DNA of 64,000 nucleotides, taken from contig JARZZO010000002.1 in assembly GCA_030544215.1 (NCBI GenBank), positions 28,891,395 to 28,955,394 on the forward strand. Direction: 5' to 3'. Numbering within the stretch: position 1 is the stretch's first letter; each line of letters opens with the position of its first letter. The position numbers and the translations under genes are program-made. Positions 10,353 through 23,600 of the stretch are shown here, piece by piece. The stretch comes from Zantedeschia hybrid cultivar. Its lineage: Eukaryota; Streptophyta; Magnoliopsida; Alismatales; Araceae. The notes below the pieces were generated by a model. The model was not told the DNA's origin, did no database searches, and saw nothing but the letters and a program-made list of their open reading frames with translations.

Positions 10353-13300
10353 ATGCCTCCGCGGGCAGTGAAGAGGGCGCCGAGCGCCTCCTCGGGGCCC
10401 TTAAAGAAGGCGCCGGCCCGCGCGACGAGGGCGAAGCTCACGGCGCAGCAGCAGCCGGAGGACCCGCCGGAGAGGCGAGTCGAGGAGGTCCCCGCCGTGG
10501 AGGCGAAGGAAGAGGTGGCGGAGGTGAAGGTGGAGGCTAAGGCCGAGGGGAAGCCCACGGGGCCGAAGCCCCCGCCGGAGCCCGAGGCCAACGGATCCGT
10601 CGGTACGTCTCTCTTTTCCTTGTTCTTTTCTTCTATGGATTTGTGGTTCTGTGTGAATTCTAGGGTTTTGGGAATTTCGGAGTTTTGTTGGGTTCTTTGT
10701 GTGTTGATGAGCGTTTTCTTGTTATGGGAATAAGGGATTTGGGTTGCCCTCTCTGGATTAGTGGCAAATTCTGGAACATGCTGTGCTCTTTTTTTTTTTT
10801 TTCCTTGTTTTGTGCTGTAATGTGCCTTTGGATGTAATATATATGAAAAAAAATTGTAACTGCAGTGGAAGAGGATGTGAAGGAGGTCTTTGTTGAGGAA
10901 GATAAGGGGGAAAGGCTGGAGCTTGAGGATGATAATGAGCCTGAATATGATCCTGAAGATGAAGCAGGGGCAGAGTATGATGACAAGGCGATGGAGGATG
11001 AGGATGAAGAAGAGGGTGATGATGATCAGATTGAGGAGGTAGAAGAGGAAGAGGGCGACGCTGGGGATATGGGCGAACATGATCAGGCTGACGTGATCGA
11101 GGAGATGGAGAGCGATGATGGAGATGTTGAAGGGGAAGAGGACGAGGAAGATGTTGAAGAGGAGCACGAGGATGTCGCGGAAGCGGAGGAGCAGCACGAG
11201 GTGGTTACGGAGCGTCGCAAGCGGAAGGAGTTTGAAGTTTTTGTGGGTGGTTTGGACAAGGATGCTACTGAGGAGGACCTGAAGAAGGTCTTTGGTGTAG
11301 TCGGTGAAGTGGTGGAAATTCGGTTGATGAAGAATCCCCAGACGAAGAAAAATAAAGGTTTCGCATTCCTACGCTTTGCCACGGTGGAACAAGCTAAACG
11401 AGCTGTTGCAGAATTGAGGAACCCAGTGGTATTTTTTTTTGTTGATGATTCCAGTACTTCTCATTAAGATTATACTAGATAATCTAGTGAATGTTATGCT
11501 GGCTGATGCATGATTTTCAGGTGAATGGGAAACAATGTGGTGTTTCCCCGAGTCAAGACAATGATACTCTATTTCTAGGCAACATATGCAAGACATGGAC
11601 TAAAGAACATGTGTGTAAATTGTGCTCTCATTTTTGTTGATTTTTTTCCTTTATGGATCGTAGTTTCTCTTCACAGTGCACTTAAATGTGATTTCAGCTT
11701 AAAGAGAAGTTGAAGCAATATGGAGTCGAAAACATTGAGGACATAACGTTGGTTGAAGATAGCAATAACGAAGGAAATAACCGTGGGTTTGCTTTCTTGG
11801 AATTTGCATCTCGGAAGGATGCAATGGATGCCTATAGGCATTTGCGAAAGCGGGATATTGTGTTTGGGGTGGATAGGAGTGCTAAAGTGGCCTTTGCAGA
11901 TGCTTTCAATGAACCTGATGATGAGATCATGGCACAGGTTTCTTAGGATTTGGAACATCTTGTTTATATGTGTGCTCTGAGATTGTGTTTGTCTAGGGAA
12001 GCCTTGATGATCAATGTGTGTGGTGCCTCATTTCAGGTTAAGACTGTTTTTGTGGATGGTCTGCCCGTTTCCTGGGATGAGGAACGTGTCAGGGAGTATC
12101 TCAAGAAATTTGGTCAGATTGAGAAGATAGAACTTGCTCGCAATATGCCATCGGCCAGGAGAAGGGACTTTGGCTTTGTTACCTTTGACACTCATGATTC
12201 TGCAGTCAAATGTGCTGAAGGCATTAACAATGCAGAGCTGGGTGAAGGAGACAAAAAGGTTTGTCAGGCTGCTTCGTCCTAGTATTGTGACTATCCACTT
12301 CAGTTTGACATTGATGTTGATTACCGTTGTCATTCAGCAAATATTGAGGCTGAGTTGATGTTTATTTATTTATATTTTGGCAATGCATGTGCATGTTCAG
12401 GTTAAAGTCAGGGCTAGATTGTCACGTCCCCTTAAGAAAGGAAGGGGCAAGCATGGACTGCGAGGAGATTTGAGAATTGGCAGGGGAGCACCCAGGACTG
12501 GTCGTTTATCATGGAGTCGTCCATTGCCTCGCAGGATGCCAGGACATAGCTCAAGACCACTCGGGAGTCGTGCAGCACCAACTGGACTTCGTGGATTCAA
12601 GGGACCTACAGGGCTGAGAAGTAGACGTCCTGTTATGGCAGCTGCAGAGAGAGTTAGGCACCTGCCTCTACCAGGACGTTCCTATGATAGAAGGGCACCG
12701 AGTAAATTCTTTTACCTGTAGCTGAGTTAGGTTATATTATTAATGTCCTTCTCTACCTTATTTTGTTCATTTTTTAAACAGTAACCTCCTATCCTAAGAG
12801 CACTTCAAAAAGGGATTACGTTAGGCGTGAACTTCCTCATAGAAACAGACCTCCTGCTGAGTACGGTTCTAGAATTCCTGCAGAAAGACGTTCTTATAGG
12901 GATGAGTATGCTTCACATGGAGCTGGCTATGTTGATGACACACCTCGAAGTGCTTCACGTACAGCTGCTAGGAGAGGTTATGCTGATGAAGGATATGGAC
13001 GGAGGCTTGAAAGGCCTCCCCCGACATATCGTGAAGGGCATGGTCGTGATTATGATTCCATATCTGGTTCTAAGCGTCCATATGCTGCAATTGTGAGAAC
13101 TTTTAACTATCATATCTTTTGCATATTCTGTTGGTGTTGATGTGCACAAAGTAGTGGTTTGATATGGTTGGTCCTTACCCTAGGATGATGCTCCTCCACG
13201 CTATGCTGATGTGGGTGTTCGCCAGTCAAGGCCTCGTTTTGATTATGGCATTAGCAGCAGTGCTGAACAATATGATGCATATGGAGAAAGGTTGTTCTTA

Positions 13301-13816
13301 CATATTTGAGTTGTGTATGTGCTATTTTTTGCTTGGCACCCACTCATCTTATGTACTCTCTTCATCACAGGCTTGGTCGATCTCATTTGGGATATGGTAG
13401 CAGTCGTAGTTCTCTATCTGGTCAGGAATCACATTCTGTGTATAGTAGCAGTCGTCATGGCATTAGCTACCCTGGAGGTAGGTTAAAGCTTAAGGATTGG
13501 TAGTTTGGTACTAGGCTTTTGTCCGCGTTATGAATCCTCATGTTGGTTCTTTGGTTTTAGGTTCCACAAGAGGTGGTGATGTTGGAATGTACTCTGGTTA
13601 TGCTGACAGTGCATACCTATCACGATCTGATGTAATTTTCTCACCCTTTTTTTATCCTTACCTGCTTTGACATGCAATTTTAAATAAAGAAGCATTTATT
13701 TATTTTAGCCTTTAAATCAGGTTGGAGGGGGCTCTTCTTATTCATCATTATATTCTAGCCGTGGCTTGGGTGGTAGTGGTTATCTAGGTGGCAGTGGGTC
13801 AGGATCTTACTACTGA
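10353..13816 (+). CDS. LIF2-like: hnRNP Q / LIF2-like RNA-binding protein with three RRMs (11 exons)
   Basis: Exons, all with GT-AG introns and matching phases: 10353-10602, 10866-11428, 11521-11610, 11698-11937, 12037-12258, 12401-12701, 12782-13092, 13184-13290, 13371-13477, 13561-13631, 13721-13816 (stop TGA). They join to 785 residues without an internal stop. Residues 1-83 are Ala/Pro/Lys-rich and very GC-rich. Residues 84-205 are a long Glu/Asp tract. RRM1 is at about 206-285 (VFVGGL, KGFAFLRF), RRM2 at about 287-370 (LFLGNI, RGFAFLEF), RRM3 at about 384-455 (VFVDGL, FGFVTF). The tail (456-785) is rich in Arg, Gly, Ser and Tyr. This layout is that of plant hnRNP R/Q proteins, including Arabidopsis LIF2, a partner of the chromatin protein LHP1 in gene silencing and stress response. 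It is expected in the nucleus, binding RNA. Which paralogue it is cannot be settled here. The start fits a normal context and the family's N-terminus. Confidence 0.92.
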
Positions 13817-15118
13817 GGTGAAAAATTTTCCCTTTTCAAACCTGCTTCCTTTATTCTTTAAAAAATTATCAAATGCATGCTTTACGTGACTTTGCCAACA
13901 TTGTGCTCGCAACAAGGTATTACTTTGATTCTCTTGTAACCAAATCAGCGAGCATGGAGCTTCATGTTCATGTTTGGAATTCTCTTCATGACAGATTTGT
14001 TGACATGCCTAGATGCTGGTGTAGGCTTTTGGATGTATGGAGCTTCAGGATAAGATGCCTACATGGGAAGAAAGCTATAGTGCTAAGCATTTACATCTGC
14101 TGTCACTGAGATAACTTTGTGGTGTTTGTTGTCAGAGAGAACTTCATCGTGTTAAAATATGAGATGCAGACTATGAGCTTTTGGTCAGGCAGTTGCACTT
14201 GGATTCGTGACCGATCGATTTCATTGTAAGGAAATTTGAGTTGTGAAATGAGTTAAGAACACCAAATAGCTTGGTGATTATGTATGAACTGCGTATTTCT
14301 TTCTATCTCCTTTAGACCTTTATAAGGACAGGAAGTTTTATGCACTACTTATGGTTTCGTTCAAGCAGTTGCTGATACCAGCTGGGCTGGGAATGTTTGT
14401 TTGTGAGGATTTTTTTTGTCAAGTATTTCCTAATAATTGCTAAAGTTACTTTGGTCATGTCTGAAGAGGAGCCTGAGATGGCCCAACTTTCCTCACCGAT
14501 GATGGCTTTAAAGTGCCAAATTGCCAACAGCCTCACTAAATCGAAGTGGCTCTAATGGGTACCAGGTAGTGCTTTGGATTGATGATTCAGTAACTCTCTG
14601 AAAGCATCAGTTACTGTAATGCCCCTTGGTGTGTAGCATTTTGAATTGGCAGTACGTGCATTGCTAACAATGTCATGAACATAAAATCTATCCTGTGGAT
14701 GGGATTGATCTGCGCAAGGAAAGCAATGAAGACTGCTAACTTAGATGCCATCTCTCAAGGTATGAATGGAATTTGGCAGTGCTTCAAAGCATTCCATTCA
14801 TGGAGTGGTAATTTGTGCCCTGCTGATGATAGTGGGTTCACCCCTAATCTCATGTCTTGTGAGCTTCTCATTTCTTGTGTGCATGGAGAATCAGTTTCAT
14901 ACTAAATTGTGAGGGAGATGGAATAAGTGAGAATTTCTGCCACATGCCTTGTGCATTTATTTGATTATTGAGTCAACTTGCATCCATGTGTAGAAGTTAT
15001 TTAAATACCTTTAATTTTTTAGGGTGCAAGGCATCATGTGCTTATTAGCATGGACTTCTGCAACATCCTGATAATGGGTGAAAGAGAAATACATCAGAAC
15101 GGCAAATGCATTTTATGT
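13817..15118 (+). other. 3' flank of the LIF2-like gene (probable 3' UTR and intergenic)
   Basis: No coding potential recognised. The 3' UTR probably occupies the first few hundred bases, but I see no decisive polyadenylation signal and there may be a UTR intron (AG-rich junctions near 13,915). Confidence 0.45.
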
Positions 15119-15430
15119 TGAACTGGACCTTCATTCTGATGCTAACATGGTAAAGAAAACAACATGGATGAATATTGCTTACCTTTTGCGGTGATTTTAC
15201 TTGGATGCTGGAGTTTGTTGGGATTTTTCAACAAGTGAGTGCAAACACAGCAAGAAATGTTTCAACAATGTTCATATTTTCTGATGAACTGGATTTCATC
15301 CTGATGCTAACATGGTAAAGAAAACAAAATGGGTGAATATTACTAACCTCTTGCAGTCATTTTACTTCGGGGTTGGAGTTTGTTGGGATTTTTCAACAAG
15401 TGAGTGCAAACACAGCAAGAAATATTTCTT
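15119..15430. repeat. tandem duplication, about 165-bp period
   Basis: Two copies starting near 15,119 and 15,284 share wording such as GCTAACATGGTAAAGAAAAC (15141 and 15306) and TTTGTTGGGATTTTTCAACA. The second copy is partial. Confidence 0.85.
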
Positions 15431-15589
15431 GACTAAATGGATGCTTGTTCTGATGCCAATCGTGTTGTTCAAAAGAAAGGGTGCAATTTGGAAAGTGAAC
15501 ATTTATGGATGAAGGATCTTTCATTGTCATTTTAGCATTTAAGTTGGATAAAGGCTGTGCAGCTTCCTTTTTGCTAGGTTTGGCACCTA

Positions 15590-15967
15590 ATTGCAAGAGC
15601 AATGGGAATCCTTGGGAAAGTTTTTTTTACCCTTCCCATTCCTACTTTGAGCTGAAGTTGTATAGCGTCGAACTCAAGTAGGGTTTTATATTTTAAATTG
15701 TCGTTGCTTGCGCATACCTTTTTCATGTTGTCTGATGTTGCTTATTTTGCCTTGTATGGTTTTTCCTGCTTGCCTCTAATCCCAAGAGCAAAAGGAATCC
15801 TTGGGGAAGCATTTTTTGCTTTCCCATGCCTACCTGGAGGCAAGTTATAGTGTTGAACTCAAGTAGGGTTGTATATTTTAAAATGTTGTTGCTTGCACAT
15901 ACTGTTCTTATGTTGTCTGATGTCATCGGTTTTGCCTTATATGGTTTTTTTCTGCTTCCCTCTCATT
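15590..15967. repeat. tandem duplication, about 189-bp period
   Basis: Two diverged copies (about 15,590-15,778 and 15,779-15,967) share AAGAGCA..GGAATCCTTGGG, GAACTCAAGTAGGGTT and ATGTTGTCTGATGT in the same order. No coding function seen. Confidence 0.82.
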
Positions 15968-16480
15968 TTCTGGGTAACTTATCTTCAGGGATAATAGTTT
16001 CTGTTTGCTGGGAATGAGCAGATTATCCGTTACCTTCTCCTGTCTTTTGCCTGTTGCAGCTTTTTCTTTTATAATTTTTTTGTATTATTCCTCAATTCTG
16101 AGTATTCTGCCTTTGGTGCTTTATGGGGGCACCGAAATTGGGCTTGTTTCACATCTCTCTTTCTTTTGCCTCTATCAAAAGGGAGATGAATTGTTGTTTT
16201 TGACAGAACTTTATAAATCAAATCATTCAGATTCTGTCAGATTAGATGATGATAAATTTCAGTTTTTACAATTTATGATATGGTTTATTCATGCAACTTT
16301 TCACGTAAATCCTTTGGCTGTGGGCAAACAGGTGTGGGACTGGACCAATGGCACTCTGCCCGCAGGTGTCCAAGTCCAGTTATAATTGACATACCAAAAA
16401 TGCCTCATTTGACATTAATCATAGAGGGATTTTCTTTGTAGGTTTTATCTAAGAAACTTTATCAGAAGTGGTATTGTAAT

Positions 16481-16591
16481 TTCTGTTTTGGTCTGATGGC
16501 ACAGTGGTCATAGGGTCTTTTAAGTCTATGGAAGCAACTGCGGTTCGAATCCCACAAGTTGGATAGTCAGAAGTTAGTTATGTTGTTTTTT
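16481..16591 (+). mobile_element. tRNA-derived SINE
   Basis: A pol III A box (TGGCACAGTGG, 16497-16507) and a perfect B box (GGTTCGAATCC, 16542-16552) lie 34 bp apart. The element ends in a T run (16,585-16,591). It is flanked by TATTGTAAT (16,472-16,480) and TATTGCAAT (16,592-16,600), a 9-bp target duplication with one mismatch. It does not fold as a full tRNA cloverleaf, so a SINE is preferred over a tRNA gene. The short length and T-ending tail fit plant SINEs; the family is not named. Confidence 0.75.
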
Positions 16592-16600
16592 TATTGCAAT

Positions 16601-18887
16601 AACTGATTAATAGTCGGACACAGTTTGGATTAGGTGACTATTGGAAGTTGGACACCAAGCAATTACGTCCATTTGGCACAAACCCTCCCTTTAAGAATTA
16701 GGGGTGTTGTCTTGGATTCAAGCCTGGGCAGAGCAGCTGGTGGGCTGTTGGTTGTAGGTGAGCAGTGATCTCGTCCCCAGCCCCTGCTTGGGACTGCTTC
16801 CACCCGTGGGTCAGCCAGGAAAATTTCAGTAAACTGCTGTAAACGAAAAGGATAAAAATTATTTTGCAGGTAATTGCGACTGATGAAGGAATTCAAGTTG
16901 TTTATTGTCAAAGTTGGAGTATATTGTAGAAGCCAAGTTTAGATAACCTTATTGAAAAAATATCACCATGATGTGAGCAGCAAGTAACCATATGATTATT
17001 ATCGTATCATGTTATAGTTTTTATGGTCGTTGGTTCTGCTAGGTATTGCAGTTTTGTATCACCAAGCTTCCTTCTTGCCAAGTTGGACCCGACCCAGCTG
17101 TTTTTTGTTCTGCCATATATTTTTGAATCTTGAGCTTTATAGGTTTTCCTAGTTTTCAATTATTTACTTTAGGCTGAACTCCAGCATAAGGGGCTGTTCG
17201 TTGTATGGTAGTACACATTTTTGTTGTCTTCTTTTTGAGTCCGATTGCCTTGGAAGACTTGCATTGCAGCAGTATATACGGCCAAACAGCTGATGACGTT
17301 AATGGTTATAGGGATTCTTTACCGCGTTTCTTAAGAGTTATCTCTGTGCCTGGCGTTGGCTCTTAGTGTAATCCACACCCCACGATTTTGTTTTCCTTCT
17401 AGTTTTTATTACACGCCTTTCTTTCACATGGGCTTATAATTTCTCTGAGAGCGTTCCAATAAAAAGGTATATTTACGTGTAATAATGTAACTCAGCAGAG
17501 ATGGGTATTTGGATAACCCGTCTGCAGGTAGTGTGTGAATGTTTTTTGTTTTAGCACCCCTTGGCGCATCGTCAATACAAATCTGAGAATCCGCATCGAT
17601 TGCGTCGTTTCATGAAGAACAAGCGGCGAGTGGTGGCTGCGTTTCTATTCTAACCGATTTGAAACGTCGGTTCCACTTGCACCACGTTTCGAAGTCGTGG
17701 CAAACGGGGTTGCTTTGGAAGGACCAAAGCAAGGTTTAGCTGTAACGTTATTTTTTTCCCCTCTTTTTGGCAGGAGTTGTAGAATGTTTAAGTCAATTAC
17801 GTGAAGTGTGTGCAAGTAATGCAACAATGAATAGTTATTGGTTATGCCTGGCGTTTGTATGTCTGATAGATTCCCATAGCGTGAATGAGCTGTTGATTTT
17901 AAATCTTTTGGGTATTAGTTTTCTATGTATTTGGATGCGCAACTATAATTCGACAAAAATGGATGCCCTAAGGCGTCATAAGAACACTGAAAATTGATAT
18001 CGTATGATGTTTCATATTAATTATTCTAAACAGTATTTGATTACTTAGATGGTCCATTTTACTTTGGTAATTATTTATTCACTCTACTTGTGTTGAGTCG
18101 TTCTAATTAGTTAAAAAAATAAAACATAATAAAAGAAGTGTCATTAATGTTTATTCTGTGGAGAATGAGTAATTTTAATATTTTTGCTTGAATTTCTTAT
18201 TCTCTTTCATTCCATTTGATAAAAGAAATTTGTGCATAGGTCATCTTGTTCCCCCTTCTTTCCAATCAAATCAGCGGTTCCTATATAGATTGTTAAATTA
18301 TTGAGGACTTGTTTAGGATTATCAAAGACTTGTTTAGAGGTCAAGGACTTGGGTTAAATCGAATCGAAATAATCATCAAATCAAATTTTATTGTTTGGTC
18401 TGTGTAGTGGTTAGAAATTGATTCAGAGTTTTTCAGTAGGATAGAATTTATATTAAGGAATATGTACACACGTAAGGTCCTGAAAGAAGAATGCAATCAA
18501 GGGGTCTCTTGTCTAGGTGGGAGATGCTCAGTTTTTTGAATGGAAGGAGTGTAATGGTTAGGGTTGTCTAGGTATAAGATATCTGGTTTTAGAGGGAGGT
18601 TGGTGTGTTTATACCTTTTTTGAAGTGAGGCATAAGAGGGCAGTTTCATAACGGTTCTTAGATGGTCTACGATTTGGGTCCGCTAATTGAGAAGATCGTG
18701 GGCTTTTAAGTTGGGATGTAAAATCGTGAGAGCTTGCATTGCCGTGTATTAATTGTGACTCTTGTTTGTTGATGGCATGGGAGGATTTGAATTGTCTCGA
18801 GAGTTTTTATCTTCTCGGGAAGTTGGGCGGTCTCTATTTTCGGCCGTGGAAGCCATGGCTTATCTAACGGAGCGGGATTTAGAATCT
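16601..18887. other. intergenic, no gene recognised
   Basis: AT-rich, short random frames only. A degraded repeat may lie at 16,690-16,810 (wording like GATTCAAGCCTGGGCAGAGC), but it has no clear borders. Confidence 0.45.
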
Positions 18888-18890
18888 TAA

Positions 18891-19140
18891 GCGCCATTTT
18901 GATTGGAGAATAAGAGAAGAATAAGAGAATAAGAAGAGAATAAATTTTATTTTGTTTTGACAAGTGGAATGACTTATACTGGTACAGAATACCTTATTCG
19001 GAGAATAAGGAGAATAAGCCATTTCATCCTAGACCTAAGAATTACTTATTCTTCTTTTTCTGTCGATAGATCCCACAAAACTATCAAATCAAAATATCCC
19101 TTATTCTGGTATACGTCTTATTATGCAAACAAAGTGGGTC
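18891..19140. mobile_element. PIF/Tourist-like MITE, AT-rich foldback
   Basis: The ends GCGCCATTTTGATTGGAGAA and the inverse of CATAATAAG...AAACAAAGTGGGTC are imperfect inverted repeats. The interior is full of inverted GAATAAG/CTTATTC. TAA flanks both sides (18,888-18,890 and 19,141-19,143), the 3-bp duplication expected of PIF/Harbinger MITEs. Several mismatches in the termini lower confidence. Confidence 0.5.
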
Positions 19141-19370
19141 TAAGAGTTTGGCCCTTTTGAAAGTTGGGAGCATCTTTGGTTTCAATTTACTTGTTGAGGA
19201 CTTACAGATGCTCACGTGACTTTTGTACGTGATCGTTCGCAAGCCGTGGGTTTTTGGACCTTTCATTGTGCCTAATTGGAGTGAAATTCAAGTACCCCTC
19301 ATCAGTGTGGTTTAAACCTAATCATTTTTTTTAGATTTCAAATGAAACAGCTATAACGAATAAACTGGTT

Positions 19371-19500
19371 TGATTTAGTTTTTAAGGTTAAACTAAACAA
19401 TGAACATCTATTCAAACAACATTACTTGATTTGACCTAGTTTTTAAGGTTAAACTAAACATTACTTGATACGATCTAGTTTTTAAGGTTAAACTAAACAG
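19371..19500. repeat. short tandem/dispersed repeat (TAGTTTTTAAGGTTAAACTA)
   Basis: Three copies of TAGTTTTTAAGGTTAAACTA at about 19,376, 19,438 and 19,477, linked by partly repeated spacers containing ACATTACTTGAT. AT-rich minisatellite with no coding role. Confidence 0.8.
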
Positions 19501-20340
19501 TGAACATTCAAACAACATTACTTGATTGAAACCTAGATTGGTACAAACAACATTAGTTGATTGGTACAAGGATGATGATTGCAGCTTTGGGGCTATTGGC
19601 CTCATTGAAAAATGCTTTCTGTAACGAGGAGTTGCACAGCAGCCATCTGATCAACTTAATTGGATGATTTAGTAGTATGCAATTTTTTTATTTTTTAAAA
19701 ATCCAAGATGGGTCTGGCACCTTAAAGAGAGCCCATCTGTACCGTCCGATCCTTGATCTTTGGGGTCTTTCGATCAAAATAGGTTGTACAGATAGCTCCC
19801 TTAAGATTGCCACCACTCCTTTTCATTTATAGAAAAATAAAAAATAAAAGAATACTTGCTGCTGTAATTATCTGATCAAAATGCACAGCACTGCATTAGT
19901 CATCTTTTAGTAATCCTGACGATTGCCTTCGACACTCAAAATCCAGGCAACTTTTAAATCATGAATAGTGAAATTTGGCCCAAATGTCATGCCTTTTTAT
20001 AAGAGAAATCAGCGAAGACTGGATTTTTCCTAAAAGGTGCCTCCTAAAAGGTTTTCTAGAATGAAGAGAGAACCTATGTTACACACTCTCTCTCTCATTA
20101 TTGCCTTCTCAGAAAGGCACTTTTTTAACGAGAGACGAGATTCTTTAGACCTCATCCTCTGGGCCTTACATACCTTACAATGATCAGAGGTCAAGTGATT
20201 GGACTTTTTGTGACAAACCAGATTTTCGTTGTAAAATTTGTAATGATTATTATGTTGTAAGAATTTGAGATGTCATTTTAACTCCATGTAACTATATTCA
20301 CACTCAAACTTCTGATGTAACCGAAACACTAACTTCTGCC
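19501..20340. other. intergenic downstream of the CBL gene
   Basis: No gene recognised. The 3' UTR of the minus-strand CBL gene probably ends in or just right of this stretch. Confidence 0.45.
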
Positions 20341-20627
20341 CACTAACTCCATGCAACCCTGTATAAAATGAACTTAAACGCACAACAGCAAAACTTGCGG
20401 CATATACCAAAAGTTAAAAACGTTTGTATGTGACAAAAGATGGAAGATGATTCACGCAACAGTGCAGCCACAAAGTCGAGCGAAAAGACTGAGAAGGTGC
20501 TCCAGGATGCTAGGGAAGAACCACCAGGAATGTGTCCGAGTGCAGCACTCATCCGTGAATAAAAAAGTGCATACCAGCGCGGGTTATGGTATGCCTCGTA
20601 CCAAAAAGGAATCCCGTGATGACATTC

Positions 20628-23600
20628 TCAGGTTGCAGCTTCATCAACCTCTGAATTGAATACAAAGCTTGGGAACGTCGTCGTTATGTCCCTGTCCGTT
20701 TTACATAAAGTTAGCACAACCATAACGTCTGTAATTTGAGCCATTATTCTCATTCCAATTTTTGACAATTTAAAACATGATAGAGGCAAAACAAAAGGAA
20801 AGAATCAGAGTGTAGAAGATGATCAGAAGAAATTACTTGGACACAATGCACATGTACATTGACGACAATAAGAATGATAAGGATGGCCAGAAGAAACCTA
20901 ACTGCACTGAAGCATGTGCCTGGAATGGTCAACTCCACGATACACGCATGACATGCAAATCATGAAACCTGATTTACATCTGGAATGGCAACTTGCCTGA
21001 TGCACATCTGCATTTAGGCAAGGCAATGCAGGCCATATTTGCCTCGACTCGGCTCAAATGTCCATGTGATAAAGCCTTGCGCCTCAGCGACTCTCTCTCT
21101 CTCTCTCTCACATGCATGGGCACACGTGCACACACAAAACAAAGTATAAACCGTTTGCAATCTCATCCACAGTTAAACCTGGATGCTGCGTCCTTTCTAG
21201 ACAAGCTGCCATTTTCCCTCAAGATTGCCATGTTCCCCCCCTTTTCAGAAGTTGAAACAAAGCTCATCTGAAGTTGCATGGCTGACTAATGCAGCAAAGT
21301 GAGCCAGGTTGGGTAACCCACTTTGAAAACTGGTTCAGACTCACCCTAAAACAAACGTCCTTAGATCATCCAATTTCCTTAGCCCACTGCCATGAGTCCA
21401 TTGGCTTTCATAGCCATAATGAAGACAACTTGCTTCCTATCCCATGTCATTATGGCTTTGTCGATTTGCTCTTGGTGAAGAATTATGGGCTGCCACAGCA
21501 TGCCTTCAGATCTGTTTGAACCAGGGGAGCTTGGCCTGAGTTGAACCAGGTGGTGCTAAGTACTTTTGCTGGTCCAATTTTAGTCCATTCCTCCATAATT
21601 CTTCTGTGGCCCAACTATAGCAAGTTAAGTTGCACTAAGTACACATGGTACTTCTGAATGTATGGCCCCCCATCATCCAAAATGCTTAAACATGTCTTCG
21701 TTTAAATGGATGTTATGCATGGAACAAGAATGTGTTTCCATCTCTTTGCCAAAGTCTCAGCTTCAAATGGCATCCCACAACATCCAAATGTGTGTTATAC
21801 AACTTTCACATGGTTCATCCCTGACCTAGCTCATGTCATACAACTTTCACATGGTTCATCCCTGAACTAGCTCATGTCATATTACACAACCTACTTTGAT
21901 ATCACCATATAACAATCTGATCCAACTCTTGTGAAATATTGTCCACCTTGGTCCAAGCTCGCAGTTTTATATCGGTAGAAAGGTGCCTCACAAATTATGA
22001 GTCTAAGCTATAGCACGATAACTTTTTCCCATTTTCTAATATGAAATTAATCCAGTTCATTCCTATCCCAACTCTTAGACACAATGATGGTGCCACACCA
22101 TTCTACCTCACAGATAGCTCTCTTCTACATATAGTCCTTTCCTACTACCCAACTCATGATTGGGTGGCTGCAAGGCAACCCTAAATAAATGGGAGTAAGG
22201 CTTTGCTGATGATGACAATGACAATAATGATCTATCATCGAGCTTACCAGAATGAAGCTCGGTCTTTTTTGAATGTTCATACTATATTTTCATCATTCAT
22301 CTTATGGCAATCCCATGATTTGATGTTGAGATTGGTTGATGAACGATATAAATTAAGAGAATAACTTGCTGCACCAGCAGCCGGTATTACGCCGGCTGCC
22401 GGTGTTTTTATTTTTAATTTTTAAAAACTTTTTTTGGAATTTTTTTGGTCGGCCCCATGGTGCCCTACATGGGCGTACAGTTCGATCTCAGATCGCATCA
22501 GACTGTACGGCCATGTGGGGGATTGGGGCCGACCAAAAAAATTCAAAAAAAAGTTTTTAAAAATTAAAAACACTGGCAGCCGACGTACTACTGGCTGCCG
22601 GTGCAACAAGTTATTCTCATAAATTAAAGGTCGAGTTTCCACATCCAATTGATGTACAAAGTGGGTGAAGGGAGATGAATTGTAACTGCTAATGCATCAT
22701 TGTTTCCTAATAAGGAGTATGTCATTCTGAAGCTTGTTGGATTCATATAATGTGGCATTCATGTCATGGATTGCCAAGGTAGATGGTTGACTAGACCAGC
22801 ATCAGTATTTTTTTCCAATTTGACTTACCTCGATGCATTTTTAAATATGGCACAATTGTGCTAGGTTTTATGTTTGTTGGTTTCAGATTTATTTTCTTTA
22901 GGAATGTTCATTTGGCTTCTTCTGCACAAGTATCTTATGCTACAAATTAGTGAAAAAGTCAATGAAGAATATCTATTATATATGTCAAATTCTAAAAGGA
23001 TTTGTTCTGTTAGATTAACAAGATAATACCCAAAGAACAAATTCAGAAAGAATATCAATTAGAGACGGCCACCGCCAACTACTACAAAATTCAGAAAGAT
23101 AATACCCAAAGAACAAATTCAGAAAGAATATCAATTAGAGACGGCCACTGCCAACCACTACAAAAGGAATTGTTTTTGTGTGACGGAATCTTGGTAACAA
23201 GAAAATATCTGAGAGATTTGAATGTCAATGGTAAGTCATACTCAGTCATATACAGCAGGGCATGCATGTCAAAATACAAAACTACTCCTTCAGAGAAACT
23301 AAAGATGGAAAGTCAGGAGGATCTTTCACAGAGAATACACTTCTTGCCTGCTAAATAAACAATGATGACATTTTTACCTGAGATAGGGAAGAGTCATTAT
23401 CTTCATCAGTGATGGGTTGCGGGAAACAAAGTTATGCCATTCTTCTTTATCTATCTTCCCATCCCGGTTCACATCAGCTTCCAGAAATGTCTGTTCAAGT
23501 TGGCAAGGATCATGTCAAGAAAAGGTATCATGAAGCTAGGTACCAAATACAAATTGTCAGACTAACCTTGTCAAGAATTATTTCAACTGTCTCATCAGAC

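Noticed and set aside
10295..11197. 300-residue minus-strand open frame
   Set aside because: Antisense shadow of the acidic exon 2 and GC-rich exon 1 of the LIF2-like gene; no splice logic or family match.
16490..16560. tRNA gene
   Set aside because: A and B boxes are good but no cloverleaf forms; the T tail and target duplication point to a SINE.
16690..16810. Minus-strand B-box-like sequence (GGCTTGAATCC)
   Set aside because: No A box at the right distance and no borders.
22366..22648. Overlapping frames on both strands with similar peptides
   Set aside because: Mirror images produced by the foldback MITE.
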